Of a stretch of DNA of 64,000 nt, positions 1-7,660 are shown piece after piece. This stretch comes from Chitinophagaceae bacterium (lineage in GTDB: Bacteria > Bacteroidota > Bacteroidia > Chitinophagales > Chitinophagaceae): contig CANFKE010000002.1 of NCBI GenBank assembly GCA_947447465.1, positions 124,001 through 188,000 of the forward strand, written 5' to 3'. Every line of letters starts with the position of its first letter. Position 1 is the stretch's first letter. Under the pieces are notes generated by a model that worked only from the letters and a program-made list of their open reading frames with translations, did not search any database and was not told the DNA's origin. The position numbers and the translations under genes were made by a program.

Positions 1-66
1 TATCGCAAGATCGGGTTGGCGACGGTTCAGTACATGTAGTATTTTGTTCGTTCTTTCGGGAGTCAT
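1..66 (-). CDS. TrmH-family RNA 2'-O-methyltransferase, N-terminal 22 codons (partial)
   Basis: Read on the minus strand from an ATG at 66, the edge of the window encodes MTPERTNKILHVLNRRQPDL and two more residues. TrmH (tRNA Gm18 2'-O-methyltransferase) proteins usually open with MTPER..., followed by a Leu-Asn-(R/K)-Arg-Gln-Pro-Asp-Leu stretch, so I read this as the start of a SpoU/TrmH RNA methylase that continues outside the window. Only the start is visible, so no catalytic motif can be checked. It is divergent from the NRPS-like gene at 302, and the roughly 235 bases between them must hold both promoters. Confidence 0.6.
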   Translation of the reverse strand, partial: MTPERTNKILHVLNRRQPDLAI

Positions 67-301
67 TTTATTTAAGGTATGGGCACAAAAATAATCAAGA
101 CAGATTAAAATATTCAATAGCCAACAGACTTTGTATAAATGTATTGATGAGTCATGTCATAAATGAATAGGTTTTGAAAGAATCTGGCACGAAATTAGAT
201 AAGTTTTCAATCACTCACTGAAGATATTGTTGTACTTTTCACCTTGAAATACGGGGCGAATACAGCACTCAGTTTTTTACTATTATTTATTAAGTTTTTT
301 G

Positions 302-3300
302 ATGCCCTCTGGTATAGTACTCGGAATATCGCGACCTGATTTTTTGCTGGAAGAAACACTTTCAGACATATTTCGTATGTCTGTAAAGCAACATGCGAAT
401 AAAACAGCGTTGATATTTGGTGATAGATCAGTTACGTACGGTGAATTGGATAAGTGGAGTGATGCTATGGCTCTCTATCTAAGAGATAAAGGTATAAAAG
501 CCGGAGATGCTATCGGTCTGTGGTGGCCCAGAAGTATTGAACTACATGTTGCTGTTTTGGGGATTGTGAAGTGCGGGGCGGCATATGTTCCTTTAGATAG
601 AGAGATGCCGGCAGAGAGGGTGGAAACCGTACTCAATGAAGTTGAGGCTAAAGGCTGTATTACAGATGGTCATCTGGATATTAGTTGTCCGGTTTTCAAA
701 GTCATTGATCAACCTGCATCTGATGATATTATTACTCAGATAGGCGGACCATCGCCCGATAACTGGGCTTATGTCTTATATACTTCAGGCAGTACAGGCA
801 AACCCAAGGGTATCCCCATCACTCACAGAATGATCTGTCATTTTGTAAGAGCCGAACAGAGTGTATTGAATATCCGCAGTACGGATATGGTTTATCAGGG
901 TTTTTCGGTTTCTTTTGATATGTGGTGCGAGGAGGTATGGATTTCATACTTTGTTGGTGCTACTATGTGGGTAGCCGATGCAACTACAACAAAATCGATA
1001 GACGAACTTGATGAGGTGCTGAGAAAGCATCACATTACTGTATTGCATACTGTTCCCAGTCTGTTGGCTGTAATGAATGATGATGTACCACTGATAAGAT
1101 TAGTGAATGCAGGTGGAGAGGCCTGTACAGCACAGGTAGTGTCAAGGTGGTCAGTTCCTTCAAGACAATTCTTTAATAGTTATGGTCCTACTGAAACTAC
1201 CGTCACTGCTACCATTACAACATTAAAACCGGGTGAACCTATTACTATAGGACAGCCGTTACCTAATTACAATCTGGCAGTAGTAGATGAACAGCTCAAT
1301 ATATTACCTGTTGGTGAGCGTGGTGAATTGGTCATTACTGGTCCGGGTGTCTCACATGGTTATGTCAATCGTCCCGACCTTACTGTTGAAAAATTTGTAC
1401 CCAAACCTGATCGTTTGTCTGCCTTACCAGGCAACTTTGTCTATAAAACCGGTGATGCGGCTATTATAAATCCGGATGGCAGCATTGATTTTCAGGGTAG
1501 GTTAGATGATCAAATAAAGTTAAGAGGTTATCGAATAGAACTTGGTGAAATAGAAAATCAGCTGAGTAATCTTACAGATATTACAGCAGCGGCTGTTGCT
1601 GTAAAAAAAGATATCAATGGTCAGGATCATCTTGCGGGATATGTAGTATGCGATGATCCGGTCAATATGAATCAGCAAAGCATCAGAGATGCTCTAGCAA
1701 AGGTATTGCCTGCTTATATGGTGCCGAGTGTCATTGTTCAGTTATCTGAGATGCCGAGGCTTCCAAGTGGGAAGATCAATCGAAAAGAACTACCCATACC
1801 GGCAATGCTGATGGAAAGTTCTGTTTCGGGAACTGAAGAGATCATTGATCTGGACGCACCATTGGGTGATAGGGTCATCGCTGCATTAAAGAAAAATTTC
1901 CCGAATAGGAATATTGATGGAAAACTAGATTTCTTTACTGATCTGGGAGGACATTCCTTGCTTGCAGCATCATTTGTATCCAGACTGCGTAAAGAAGCTA
2001 ATATTCCTCAGGCATCACTAAAGGATATTTATCTCAATCGCCCGTTAGGGAACCTTATTGAATACTGGGAGAGCAAGAAGACAGAACAACCCAAGGAGAA
2101 GAAAGTATTTAACCAAATATCGAAAAAGCGTTTTTATACTTGCTGGGCTGCTCAAACACTTTCTTTGCTGTTGATGTATGGCCTGTTTGCTGTACAGATC
2201 TTTTTTCCGTATCTGGGTTATTACGGTATTAAAGAATATACAAGTAACATAGGTTTGGGTATTGCTACTGCCTTAGGAGTGTATTTTCTGATTCCGCCAT
2301 TTTTTGCAACACTGAGTATCATTGTAAAATGGGTTGTCATCGGCAAGATGAAGGAAGGTGACTATCCTTTATGGGGTGGTTATTATTTCAGATGGTGGTT
2401 TGTTAAAACATTTCAGAGATTGTTGCCATCAGAGTTCTTGAATGGCACGCCATTATATTGTGGCTTCTTACGTCGTATGGGCGTGAAGATAGCAGATGAC
2501 TCGCAATTGGCTGCTATTACCATTGGTGCTGAAGATCTGGTAAGCATTGGCAGTGATGCCAGCCTTAGCTCACAGGTGGTCATTAATAATGCATGGGTAG
2601 AGGATGGTATGCTCAAACTTCGTAAGGTACATATAGGTGACCATGCTTATGTTGGAAGTAGTGCAATTATTGCAGGAGGAGCTACAATTGAAGATTGGGG
2701 AGAACTGCAGGATCTCAGTTATCTTCAGGAAGGGAAGATAATAAAGAGCGGAGAAATATGGCAGGGTAGTCCTGCGGCACTCAAGCAGACCAAGGCTATA
2801 GAGGATCTGCCTCAACCACTTCACGTTTCCAACTTAAAGAGGGGAGTGTATAAATTGATATTCCTATTACTCTTGTTATTGTTCCCGTTTGTCATACTAC
2901 TTCCCTTATTGCCAACAGTCATAATATTGAATGATCTGGATAACTCTACGCCCGATTATGACTTCAGTTATATGATCGTAACGCCTTCATTAGCATTGAG
3001 TTACATTATTATATTCTCCTTAGTTACTATAGGCCTCACTCGTTTACTCCAGTGGGGTATAAAGCCGGGCAAATATTCTATTTACAGTGGTTTCTATCTG
3101 CGTAAGTGGTTTGCCGATCAGTTGATGAGTCTTTCACTTATCGTATTGCATCCTATTTATGCTACGGTATTTGTTAGTATATGGTTCAAGGCACTGGGAG
3201 CAAAGGTTGGAAAGAACACAGAGATATCTACAGCAAGTAGTGTTACGCATCCCTTACTTGAAATTGGTAAGAATGCATTTGTAGCTGATGCTGTGACCCT

Positions 3301-4240
3301 TGGAGAAGCCGATGTTCGCGGGCAACAACTTATTCTGGAGAAAACAGTTATCGGCAATAATAGTTTTGTAGGTAATAGCGCCTTGATTCCTCAAGGCTAT
3401 CATTTACCGGGTAGAATGTTGATAGGTGTACTGTCAACTCCACCTGACGCACAACAACTGGAAGGTGCAAAAGCAAAAGATTGGTTCGGTTCCCCGGCAA
3501 TAGCTCTGCCACGCCGACAAGAAAGTCGAACCTTTCCTGCCGAGCAAACATTACGCCCGTCTCCTCAACGAATATTGGGTAGAACCATCATAGAGTTTAT
3601 CAGGATACTTATTCCAGAAACTACTATTCTGATCTGCAGTATTCTGTTTATTGCCTATGCTCACGACCTGCTGGTAGAAAAACATTGGTGGGAGATCGCA
3701 TATACATTGCCTATATATTATTTATACTACATGGGGCTGCCTGCGTTTTTGGTCACTTTTGTTATGAAATGGTTGTTCGTACGAAAGTTCAATGCAGAGC
3801 AAAAACCTATGTGGACGCCCAAGGTATGGATCAGTGAAGCAATTACATCAACATATGAAGCATTGACTGTTCCTTTTGTTCTCGACTATATGAGGGGAAC
3901 ACCATGGTTACCAATATTACTTCGTCTGATGGGCGTAAAAATCGGAAAGAGAGTTTGGATGAACACAACCGATATCACAGAATTTGACATGGTGAGCATT
4001 GGAGATGATACTGCATTGAATGAAGATTGTGGTCCCCAAACTCATTTGTTTGAAGACAGGGTAATGAAGGTTGGTCCGATCAAGATCGGTAAGCGCTGCA
4101 ATATTGGCGCTCGTTCCATCATTCTCTATGATAGTGAGATAGGTAATGATGTAGGTGTCGATCCTTTGTCATTGGTAATGAAAGGGGAGAATCTGCAACC
4201 GGAAACCAATTGGGGCGGTAGTCCTGTAAGGTCTGCTTAG
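302..4240 (+). CDS. Pls-like single-module NRPS: adenylation, carrier, six TM segments, three left-handed beta-helix domains
   Basis: Membrane-bound nonribosomal-peptide-synthetase-like enzyme, 1312 aa from the ATG at 302 (a TTG directly before it is less likely). An adenylation domain fills residues about 15-510: YTSGSTGKPKG at 160-170, then NSYGPTETT, YKTGD, a GRLDDQIKLRGYRIE core and PSGKINRKELP. A carrier domain follows, with phosphopantetheine Ser552 in DLGGHS. There is no condensation or thioesterase domain. Instead come three pairs of hydrophobic segments (about 612-681, 850-920, 1097-1161), each pair followed by a hexapeptide-repeat beta-helix domain. This A-T-(2TM-C)x3 order and the length match epsilon-poly-L-lysine synthetase (Pls) and the NRPS terminal-domain family. 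The family activates an amino acid and joins it to an acceptor at the membrane. Asp235 (GrsA numbering) is kept, which supports an amino-acid substrate. The product is unknown, and no export or degradation partner is adjacent. Confidence 0.88.
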   Translation: MPSGIVLGISRPDFLLEETLSDIFRMSVKQHANKTALIFGDRSVTYGELDKWSDAMALYLRDKGIKAGDAIGLWWPRSIELHVAVLGIVKCGAAYVPLDREMPAERVETVLNEVEAKGCITDGHLDISCPVFKVIDQPASDDIITQIGGPSPDNWAYVLYTSGSTGKPKGIPITHRMICHFVRAEQSVLNIRSTDMVYQGFSVSFDMWCEEVWISYFVGATMWVADATTTKSIDELDEVLRKHHITVLHTVPSLLAVMNDDVPLIRLVNAGGEACTAQVVSRWSVPSRQFFNSYGPTETTVTATITTLKPGEPITIGQPLPNYNLAVVDEQLNILPVGERGELVITGPGVSHGYVNRPDLTVEKFVPKPDRLSALPGNFVYKTGDAAIINPDGSIDFQGRLDDQIKLRGYRIELGEIENQLSNLTDITAAAVAVKKDINGQDHLAGYVVCDDPVNMNQQSIRDALAKVLPAYMVPSVIVQLSEMPRLPSGKINRKELPIPAMLMESSVSGTEEIIDLDAPLGDRVIAALKKNFPNRNIDGKLDFFTDLGGHSLLAASFVSRLRKEANIPQASLKDIYLNRPLGNLIEYWESKKTEQPKEKKVFNQISKKRFYTCWAAQTLSLLLMYGLFAVQIFFPYLGYYGIKEYTSNIGLGIATALGVYFLIPPFFATLSIIVKWVVIGKMKEGDYPLWGGYYFRWWFVKTFQRLLPSEFLNGTPLYCGFLRRMGVKIADDSQLAAITIGAEDLVSIGSDASLSSQVVINNAWVEDGMLKLRKVHIGDHAYVGSSAIIAGGATIEDWGELQDLSYLQEGKIIKSGEIWQGSPAALKQTKAIEDLPQPLHVSNLKRGVYKLIFLLLLLLFPFVILLPLLPTVIILNDLDNSTPDYDFSYMIVTPSLALSYIIIFSLVTIGLTRLLQWGIKPGKYSIYSGFYLRKWFADQLMSLSLIVLHPIYATVFVSIWFKALGAKVGKNTEISTASSVTHPLLEIGKNAFVADAVTLGEADVRGQQLILEKTVIGNNSFVGNSALIPQGYHLPGRMLIGVLSTPPDAQQLEGAKAKDWFGSPAIALPRRQESRTFPAEQTLRPSPQRILGRTIIEFIRILIPETTILICSILFIAYAHDLLVEKHWWEIAYTLPIYYLYYMGLPAFLVTFVMKWLFVRKFNAEQKPMWTPKVWISEAITSTYEALTVPFVLDYMRGTPWLPILLRLMGVKIGKRVWMNTTDITEFDMVSIGDDTALNEDCGPQTHLFEDRVMKVGPIKIGKRCNIGARSIILYDSEIGNDVGVDPLSLVMKGENLQPETNWGGSPVRSA

Positions 4241-4404
4241 TTTAAATTATCTCAATAGCATTACTGTCATATTTTATTAAAATATTAACGGCATTGATAC
4301 AACATTACCTGTAAATTTACGTTGGTTGGATCGATAGTATTGTTCCTTTCCTACAGGGCTTTTTTGTCATTACTTTATTACATTTACCATCCGAAAACTA
4401 ACTC

Positions 4405-5115
4405 ATGCAAATACTTTCCGTTTTATTGCTACAGGCTACTACTGCATTGCCTGATACTGCTGTAAAAGCTGCTGTACAAGCAACAGCACCCGCTGAAAAG
4501 ATATCATTATTCCATCTGTTGATGGAAGGAGGCGTATTGATGATACCCTTGTTGTTGTGCTCTCTGGTATTGGTATATGTATTCTTTGAGCGACTTTCAG
4601 TTGTTCGGAAAGCCGCTGTTATTGACGATAAGTTTATGCAGCGTATCAAAGAGCAGGTGATGAATAAAAATGTAGAGGCGGCTAAAGCTAGCTGTCGCAC
4701 TAGTAATACACCGGTAGCTCGTATGATAGAGAAAGGGCTCGACAGGATAGATAAGCCATATGATATTGTTGAAAAGACACTCGAAAATACCGGTAAACTT
4801 GAGGTCTACAAACTGGAAAGAAATCTCTCTGTCATCAATGCTATATCCGGTATTGCGCCAGTTCTTGGGTTTCTGGGTACAATAGCTGGTATGATCATTC
4901 TGTTCTTCAATGTTCAGCACCAGGGCTTTTCTTTGGAGACTATTGCGGGAGGTATCTATACCAAGATGGTCACTTCGGCATCCGGATTGATCATTGGTCT
5001 TTTTGCATATCTGGGTAGTGCCTATCTCAATGCTCAGATCAATAAGAGTGTAAACAGAATGGAAGCAGCTTCTGTAGAGTTTTTAGATATTGTCATGGAA
5101 ACAAAGGGCGAATAA
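4405..5115 (+). CDS. exbB: MotA/TolQ/ExbB proton channel family protein
   Basis: Inner-membrane energiser subunit, 236 aa, which with ExbD uses the proton motive force to drive TonB- or Tol-type work in the envelope. A hydrophobic segment near residues 40-60 (GVLMIPLLLCSLVLVYVFFE) is followed by a cytoplasmic charged stretch. The hallmark C-terminal pair of helices then follows, with ISGIAPVLGFLGTIAGMI and a glycine-rich YTKMVTSASGLIIGLFAYLG. The stop TAA overlaps the exbD start by one base (TAATG), so the two are translationally coupled. Only one exbD copy and no tonB follows, whereas many Bacteroidota loci have exbB-exbD-exbD-tonB. Confidence 0.9.
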   Translation: MQILSVLLLQATTALPDTAVKAAVQATAPAEKISLFHLLMEGGVLMIPLLLCSLVLVYVFFERLSVVRKAAVIDDKFMQRIKEQVMNKNVEAAKASCRTSNTPVARMIEKGLDRIDKPYDIVEKTLENTGKLEVYKLERNLSVINAISGIAPVLGFLGTIAGMIILFFNVQHQGFSLETIAGGIYTKMVTSASGLIIGLFAYLGSAYLNAQINKSVNRMEAASVEFLDIVMETKGE

Positions 5116-5519
5116 TGAATATCAGGAGGCGATTAAGAGAAGAACCACACGGACATTCATCAGCGTTGAATGATATTTTATTCATTCTGCTTTTGTTTTT
5201 TCTGATCATATCTACATTGGCCAATCCCAATGTGGTGAAACTAAGCATTCCTAAAGCTAAGAGCGACACCAAAGCAAAGCAGACCGTAGTTGTGTCTATC
5301 AACGACAAACAACAGTTCTTTGTGGGTACTACAGCAGTTGCTGCAGATTCTTTGAAGCTGTATATATCAGGAGCACTCGCTAAGTCTCAGGATGCTGAAC
5401 CAACCGTTGTGATCAACGCAGATAAGTTGGCTACTGCCGATAATATAGTTGCTGTTATGCGCGCTGCTCACGACCTTAATCTGCGTACAGTATTGGCCGT
5501 AGATAATAATAGCAGATAA
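5115..5519 (+). CDS. exbD: ExbD/TolR family biopolymer transport protein
   Basis: Partner of the upstream ExbB. It is 134 aa, with a basic N-terminus, one transmembrane helix (about residues 18-36, LNDILFILLLFFLIISTL) and a periplasmic domain. Asp20 at the start of the helix matches the proton-carrying aspartate of the family. The C-terminal part (PTVVINADKLATADNIVAVM and on) fits the periplasmic ExbD fold. Its start overlaps the exbB stop by one base. A strong hairpin terminator 25 bases after the stop closes the two-gene operon, so any TonB partner is encoded elsewhere. Confidence 0.88.
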   Translation: MNIRRRLREEPHGHSSALNDILFILLLFFLIISTLANPNVVKLSIPKAKSDTKAKQTVVVSINDKQQFFVGTTAVAADSLKLYISGALAKSQDAEPTVVINADKLATADNIVAVMRAAHDLNLRTVLAVDNNSR

Positions 5520-5543
5520 CTGAGTACAAAAGTCAAATGCAAT

Positions 5544-5581
5544 AAAACATAAGCGCCTTTCATCGAAGGCGCTTATGTTTT
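5544..5581. terminator. Bidirectional hairpin terminator between exbD and msrA
   Basis: A perfect 16-bp stem (AAAACATAAGCGCCTT paired with its complement) with a six-base TCATCG loop lies between the convergent exbD and msrA genes. The outer stem gives a T-run on either strand, so it should serve both genes. Confidence 0.9.
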
Positions 5582-5593
5582 TTAATGAATTGA

Positions 5594-6277
5594 TCAGTGT
5601 TTGGATTTCAATTTATCTTTGAACACTTTCTGGAATTTTTCAACTTTGGGTCTGATAACGAAAGAGCAATACGGGGCATCGCCATTATCATTGTAGTAAT
5701 TTTGATGATAATCTTCTGCTTTGTAGAAAATAGTAAATGGAGCTATCTCAGTTACAACAGGTTTGTCAAATACCTTTTCATCGTTCAGCTTTTTCTTATA
5801 CTCCTCAGCCTTGGCTTTTTGTTGCGCATTATGATAGAAAATCGAAGAGCGGTATTGTGTGCCCACATCATTACCCTGTCTGTTCAACTGAGTAGGGTCG
5901 TGAGTCATCCAGAATGCTGCAAGCATCTCGTCATAGCTAATGATGGTAGGGTCGAACACGATGTTACACACCTCTGCATGTCCTGTAGTGCCATTGCACA
6001 CTTCCTTATACGTTGGGTTCTTAACATGCCCACCGGTAAAACCGGACTCTACAGAGATCACACCTTTTAATTCCTGAAACTGTGCTTCGGTGCACCAATA
6101 ACAGCCGGCACCAAAAGTAGCTGTATCTAAATGAGCGGTAGTCTCACTTTTTTGATCATTCATTTTTTGAAAAGTTTTTGAGTATTGAAGATTGTCATGT
6201 TGTGCACAGGCCGATAATCCGGCAAGTTGCAATAGCAATAATGCACCGTGTTTGAGTTGCTTTAGCATCGTTATCAA
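5594..6277 (-). CDS. msrA: Peptide-methionine (S)-S-oxide reductase MsrA, lipoprotein form
   Basis: Reduces methionine-S-sulfoxide in oxidised proteins. The 227-aa product starts with a lipoprotein signal (hydrophobic LLLLQLAGLSAC with the lipobox Cys24), so it should be an envelope-anchored MsrA. The active site GCYWC has its catalytic Cys59, with Tyr in place of the more usual Phe. The following blocks fit the family: FQELKGVISVESGFTGG, YKEVCNGTTGHAEV, FWMTHDPTQLNRQGNDVGTQ and YRSSIFYH. The start could also be the Met at residue 4, which gives the same signal peptide. It stands alone and converges on exbBD. Confidence 0.93.
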   Translation of the reverse strand: MITMLKQLKHGALLLLQLAGLSACAQHDNLQYSKTFQKMNDQKSETTAHLDTATFGAGCYWCTEAQFQELKGVISVESGFTGGHVKNPTYKEVCNGTTGHAEVCNIVFDPTIISYDEMLAAFWMTHDPTQLNRQGNDVGTQYRSSIFYHNAQQKAKAEEYKKKLNDEKVFDKPVVTEIAPFTIFYKAEDYHQNYYNDNGDAPYCSFVIRPKVEKFQKVFKDKLKSKH

Positions 6278-6458
6278 ATTTAGGACTATATACGATGATA
6301 GTCAGCACGAGGATTTCTATATCGATATAGACAAATATCAATTGGCAATTTGTTGACATAACCCTTGATAATAAAGGCTTTCAACAGATTTGATAATAAT
6401 AACTTTAGCATTAAATAACATGCTATCAGAAAATATGTCAAAAAAGATGAAAAAAGAC
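6278..6458. other. Intergenic region between msrA and tRNA-Ser promoter
   Basis: About 180 AT-rich bases upstream of the divergent msrA and tRNA-Ser. I see no open frame of note. The msrA promoter should lie here but no clear match to the Bacteroidota consensus was found. Confidence 0.4.
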
Positions 6459-6488
6459 TTTGAAAATCAACTCAATGCTTTAATTTTG
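6459..6488 (+). promoter_or_regulatory. Bacteroidota-type promoter of tRNA-Ser (TTTG - 18 nt - TAATTTTG)
   Basis: TTTG at 6459-6462 and TAATTTTG at 6481-6488 match the -33 (TTTG) and -7 (TAnnTTTG) elements of the Bacteroidota primary sigma factor with near-consensus spacing. The tRNA begins six bases after the -7 box, which places transcription start at or just before the tRNA. Confidence 0.75.
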
Positions 6489-6493
6489 TCCTC

Positions 6494-6578
6494 GGAGAGA
6501 TGGCAGAGTGGTCGATTGCGGCGGTCTTGAAAACCGCTGACTGTCAAAGGTCCGGGGGTTCGAATCCCTCTCTCTCCG
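6494..6578 (+). tRNA. tRNA-Ser(UGA)
   Basis: The cloverleaf can be drawn by eye. The acceptor GGAGAGA pairs with TCTCTCC and is followed by discriminator G. The anticodon stem GCGGT/ACCGC encloses the loop CTTGAAA, with anticodon TGA at 6528-6530. A long variable arm is present, as class II tRNAs need, and the T-arm holds GGGGG-TTCGAAT-CCCTC. CCA is not encoded. The T-arm end is the likely attachment site of the element that follows. Confidence 0.96.
6555..6572 (+). repeat. Candidate att half: 18-bp repeat inside tRNA-Ser T-arm
   Basis: GGGGTTCGAATCCCTCTC within the tRNA-Ser 3' part occurs again, identically, at 29415-29432, outside any intact tRNA. Tyrosine recombinases often use this part of a tRNA as attB, and an integrase N-terminus starts 225 bases downstream. 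T-arm sequence is conserved in all tRNAs, so the match alone is not proof. Confidence 0.5.
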
Positions 6579-6588
6579 CTTAAAAAGT

Positions 6589-6625
6589 GTAAAACGCTGC
6601 AATTCAATGAATTGCAGCGTTTTAC
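6589..6625 (+). terminator. Hairpin terminator after tRNA-Ser
   Basis: A perfect 18-bp inverted repeat (GTAAAACGCTGCAATTCA and its complement, one base between) starts 11 bases after the tRNA and ends in TTTTAC. It probably ends tRNA-Ser transcription. Confidence 0.8.
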
Positions 6626-6802
6626 GTTTAACGAAAAATGCAAATAAGTGCAACAAAATGCACGCTTTTGGTGTCATTTCGGACACATTTGGTGTAATTT
6701 TTTAGCCTTTTTTGTTATTTTTTCCTCGCTTGCATCCCCCTGCATCCAGCTGCACTTTCATTTTTACACCAAGTTATTCCTTTACATTTTAATCTGGGAC
6801 AA
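6626..6802. other. Gene-free stretch between tRNA terminator and integrase remnant
   Basis: The sequence is AT-rich with several short near-repeats of a TGCA-type word (TGCAAATAAGTGCAACAAAATGCA, then TTGCATCCCCCTGCATCCAGCTGCA in the plus strand). Clusters like these often serve as recombinase arm sites next to a tRNA attachment site. That role is inferred only. Confidence 0.3.
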
Positions 6803-7000
6803 ATGAATTTGTTATTGCTGGAAATTAAATTTTCCTTTTTTCATCGGACAACCTATCTAAATAAAGAAGGTAATTCGCCGATTGTTTTGAGAATTGTCTA
6901 TCGCGGACAACGAGCCGACGTGTTTACCGGACTTTATTGTAATTCAGATTGGGCAGCCCAAGCATTACTTCCATATAACAAAGATGAGAAAGAGGGCGTA
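6803..7000 (+). pseudogene. Tyrosine recombinase (site-specific integrase), N-terminal fragment
   Basis: From the ATG at 6803 the frame reads IKFSFFHRTTYLNKEGNSPI, then VLRIVYRGQRADVFTGLYC. This is the N-terminal arm-binding domain seen in Bacteroidota phage/ICE-type tyrosine integrases, where FxxxRTxYxNKxGxxPI(Y/V)LRI is typical. Similarity fades near residue 60. The frame then runs into sequence that is the opposite-strand end of a secreted protein gene, and it ends at 7147 without core-binding or catalytic domains (no R-H-R-Y). A deletion probably fused the two remnants. Its position just after tRNA-Ser fits an integrative element that has lost its integrase. Confidence 0.72.
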
Positions 7001-7635
7001 GAAGTTACATTAAAATTATACTGTGTGGTGGACCCAGGACACACAGCGGGTAATGTGAGTCCCAGACTGGTGATCTTTCTAATAATTGCGATCCTACCAG
7101 TAATATCGGGCACGGTGGCACCAGGCCTGAAATATTCTATCTGGTAAATACCTTGTACAGTTGGGTGGAATACGTAAAAATGAAATGAGCCGTCTGGGTT
7201 GATGTCTGTCCATCCAGACGCAGTGACGGTTGGAACCGACGTTGTGGTAAGATTTTTTATTACAATGTTGTGTGCGGTTACAGGTGGCGATGCAAGCGAA
7301 GGATCGATTATATCCTCGTAGTTAAAGCCAATATTTATGTCTGTATTTACATACTCTCGTATCAGAAAGTGATTACCACAATTGAAATTGGTCCATCCGG
7401 TCGGAAAATAATAATTCCCTGAGCCATCATCGTAGATCGTTGCATCCGGAATAGGGTTACTTGAATTTGTGGTCTGTGCATACATCAGGCAGGTATGATT
7501 TCCTCCGGTTACGGGTATGACGTTAGGCATGGCTGATGTGGTTTGATAGCCAATAAATAATGAGCTTAGCGTCAGTCCAATCATGGCTACACGCCCTTTA
7601 ACCCCAGTCATTGGGGCTTTGATTCTTGTTTTCAT
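6934..7635 (-). pseudogene. Secreted protein, 3'-truncated at the integrase junction
   Basis: This minus-strand frame of 233 codons opens with a signal peptide (basic start, hydrophobic VAMIGLTLSSLFIGY, cleavage near TTSA). An extracellular domain rich in T, S, N and G follows, ending in an Ig/PKD-like stretch (LTLPAVCPGSTTQYNFNVT) typical of T9SS cargo. The last 20 or so codons (below about 7000) are the reverse complement of the integrase remnant, so the genuine C-terminus, including any sorting domain, is missing. It lies 25 bases downstream of the SBBP protein gene on the same strand and may once have been co-transcribed with it. I recognise no enzymatic function. Confidence 0.6.
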
Positions 7636-7660
7636 ATTTGATTTTTATAGTGAAAAAAAA

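Noticed and set aside
5597-6070. 157-codon plus-strand frame opposite msrA
   Set aside because: MsrA is strongly supported on the minus strand by its catalytic motif and family blocks.
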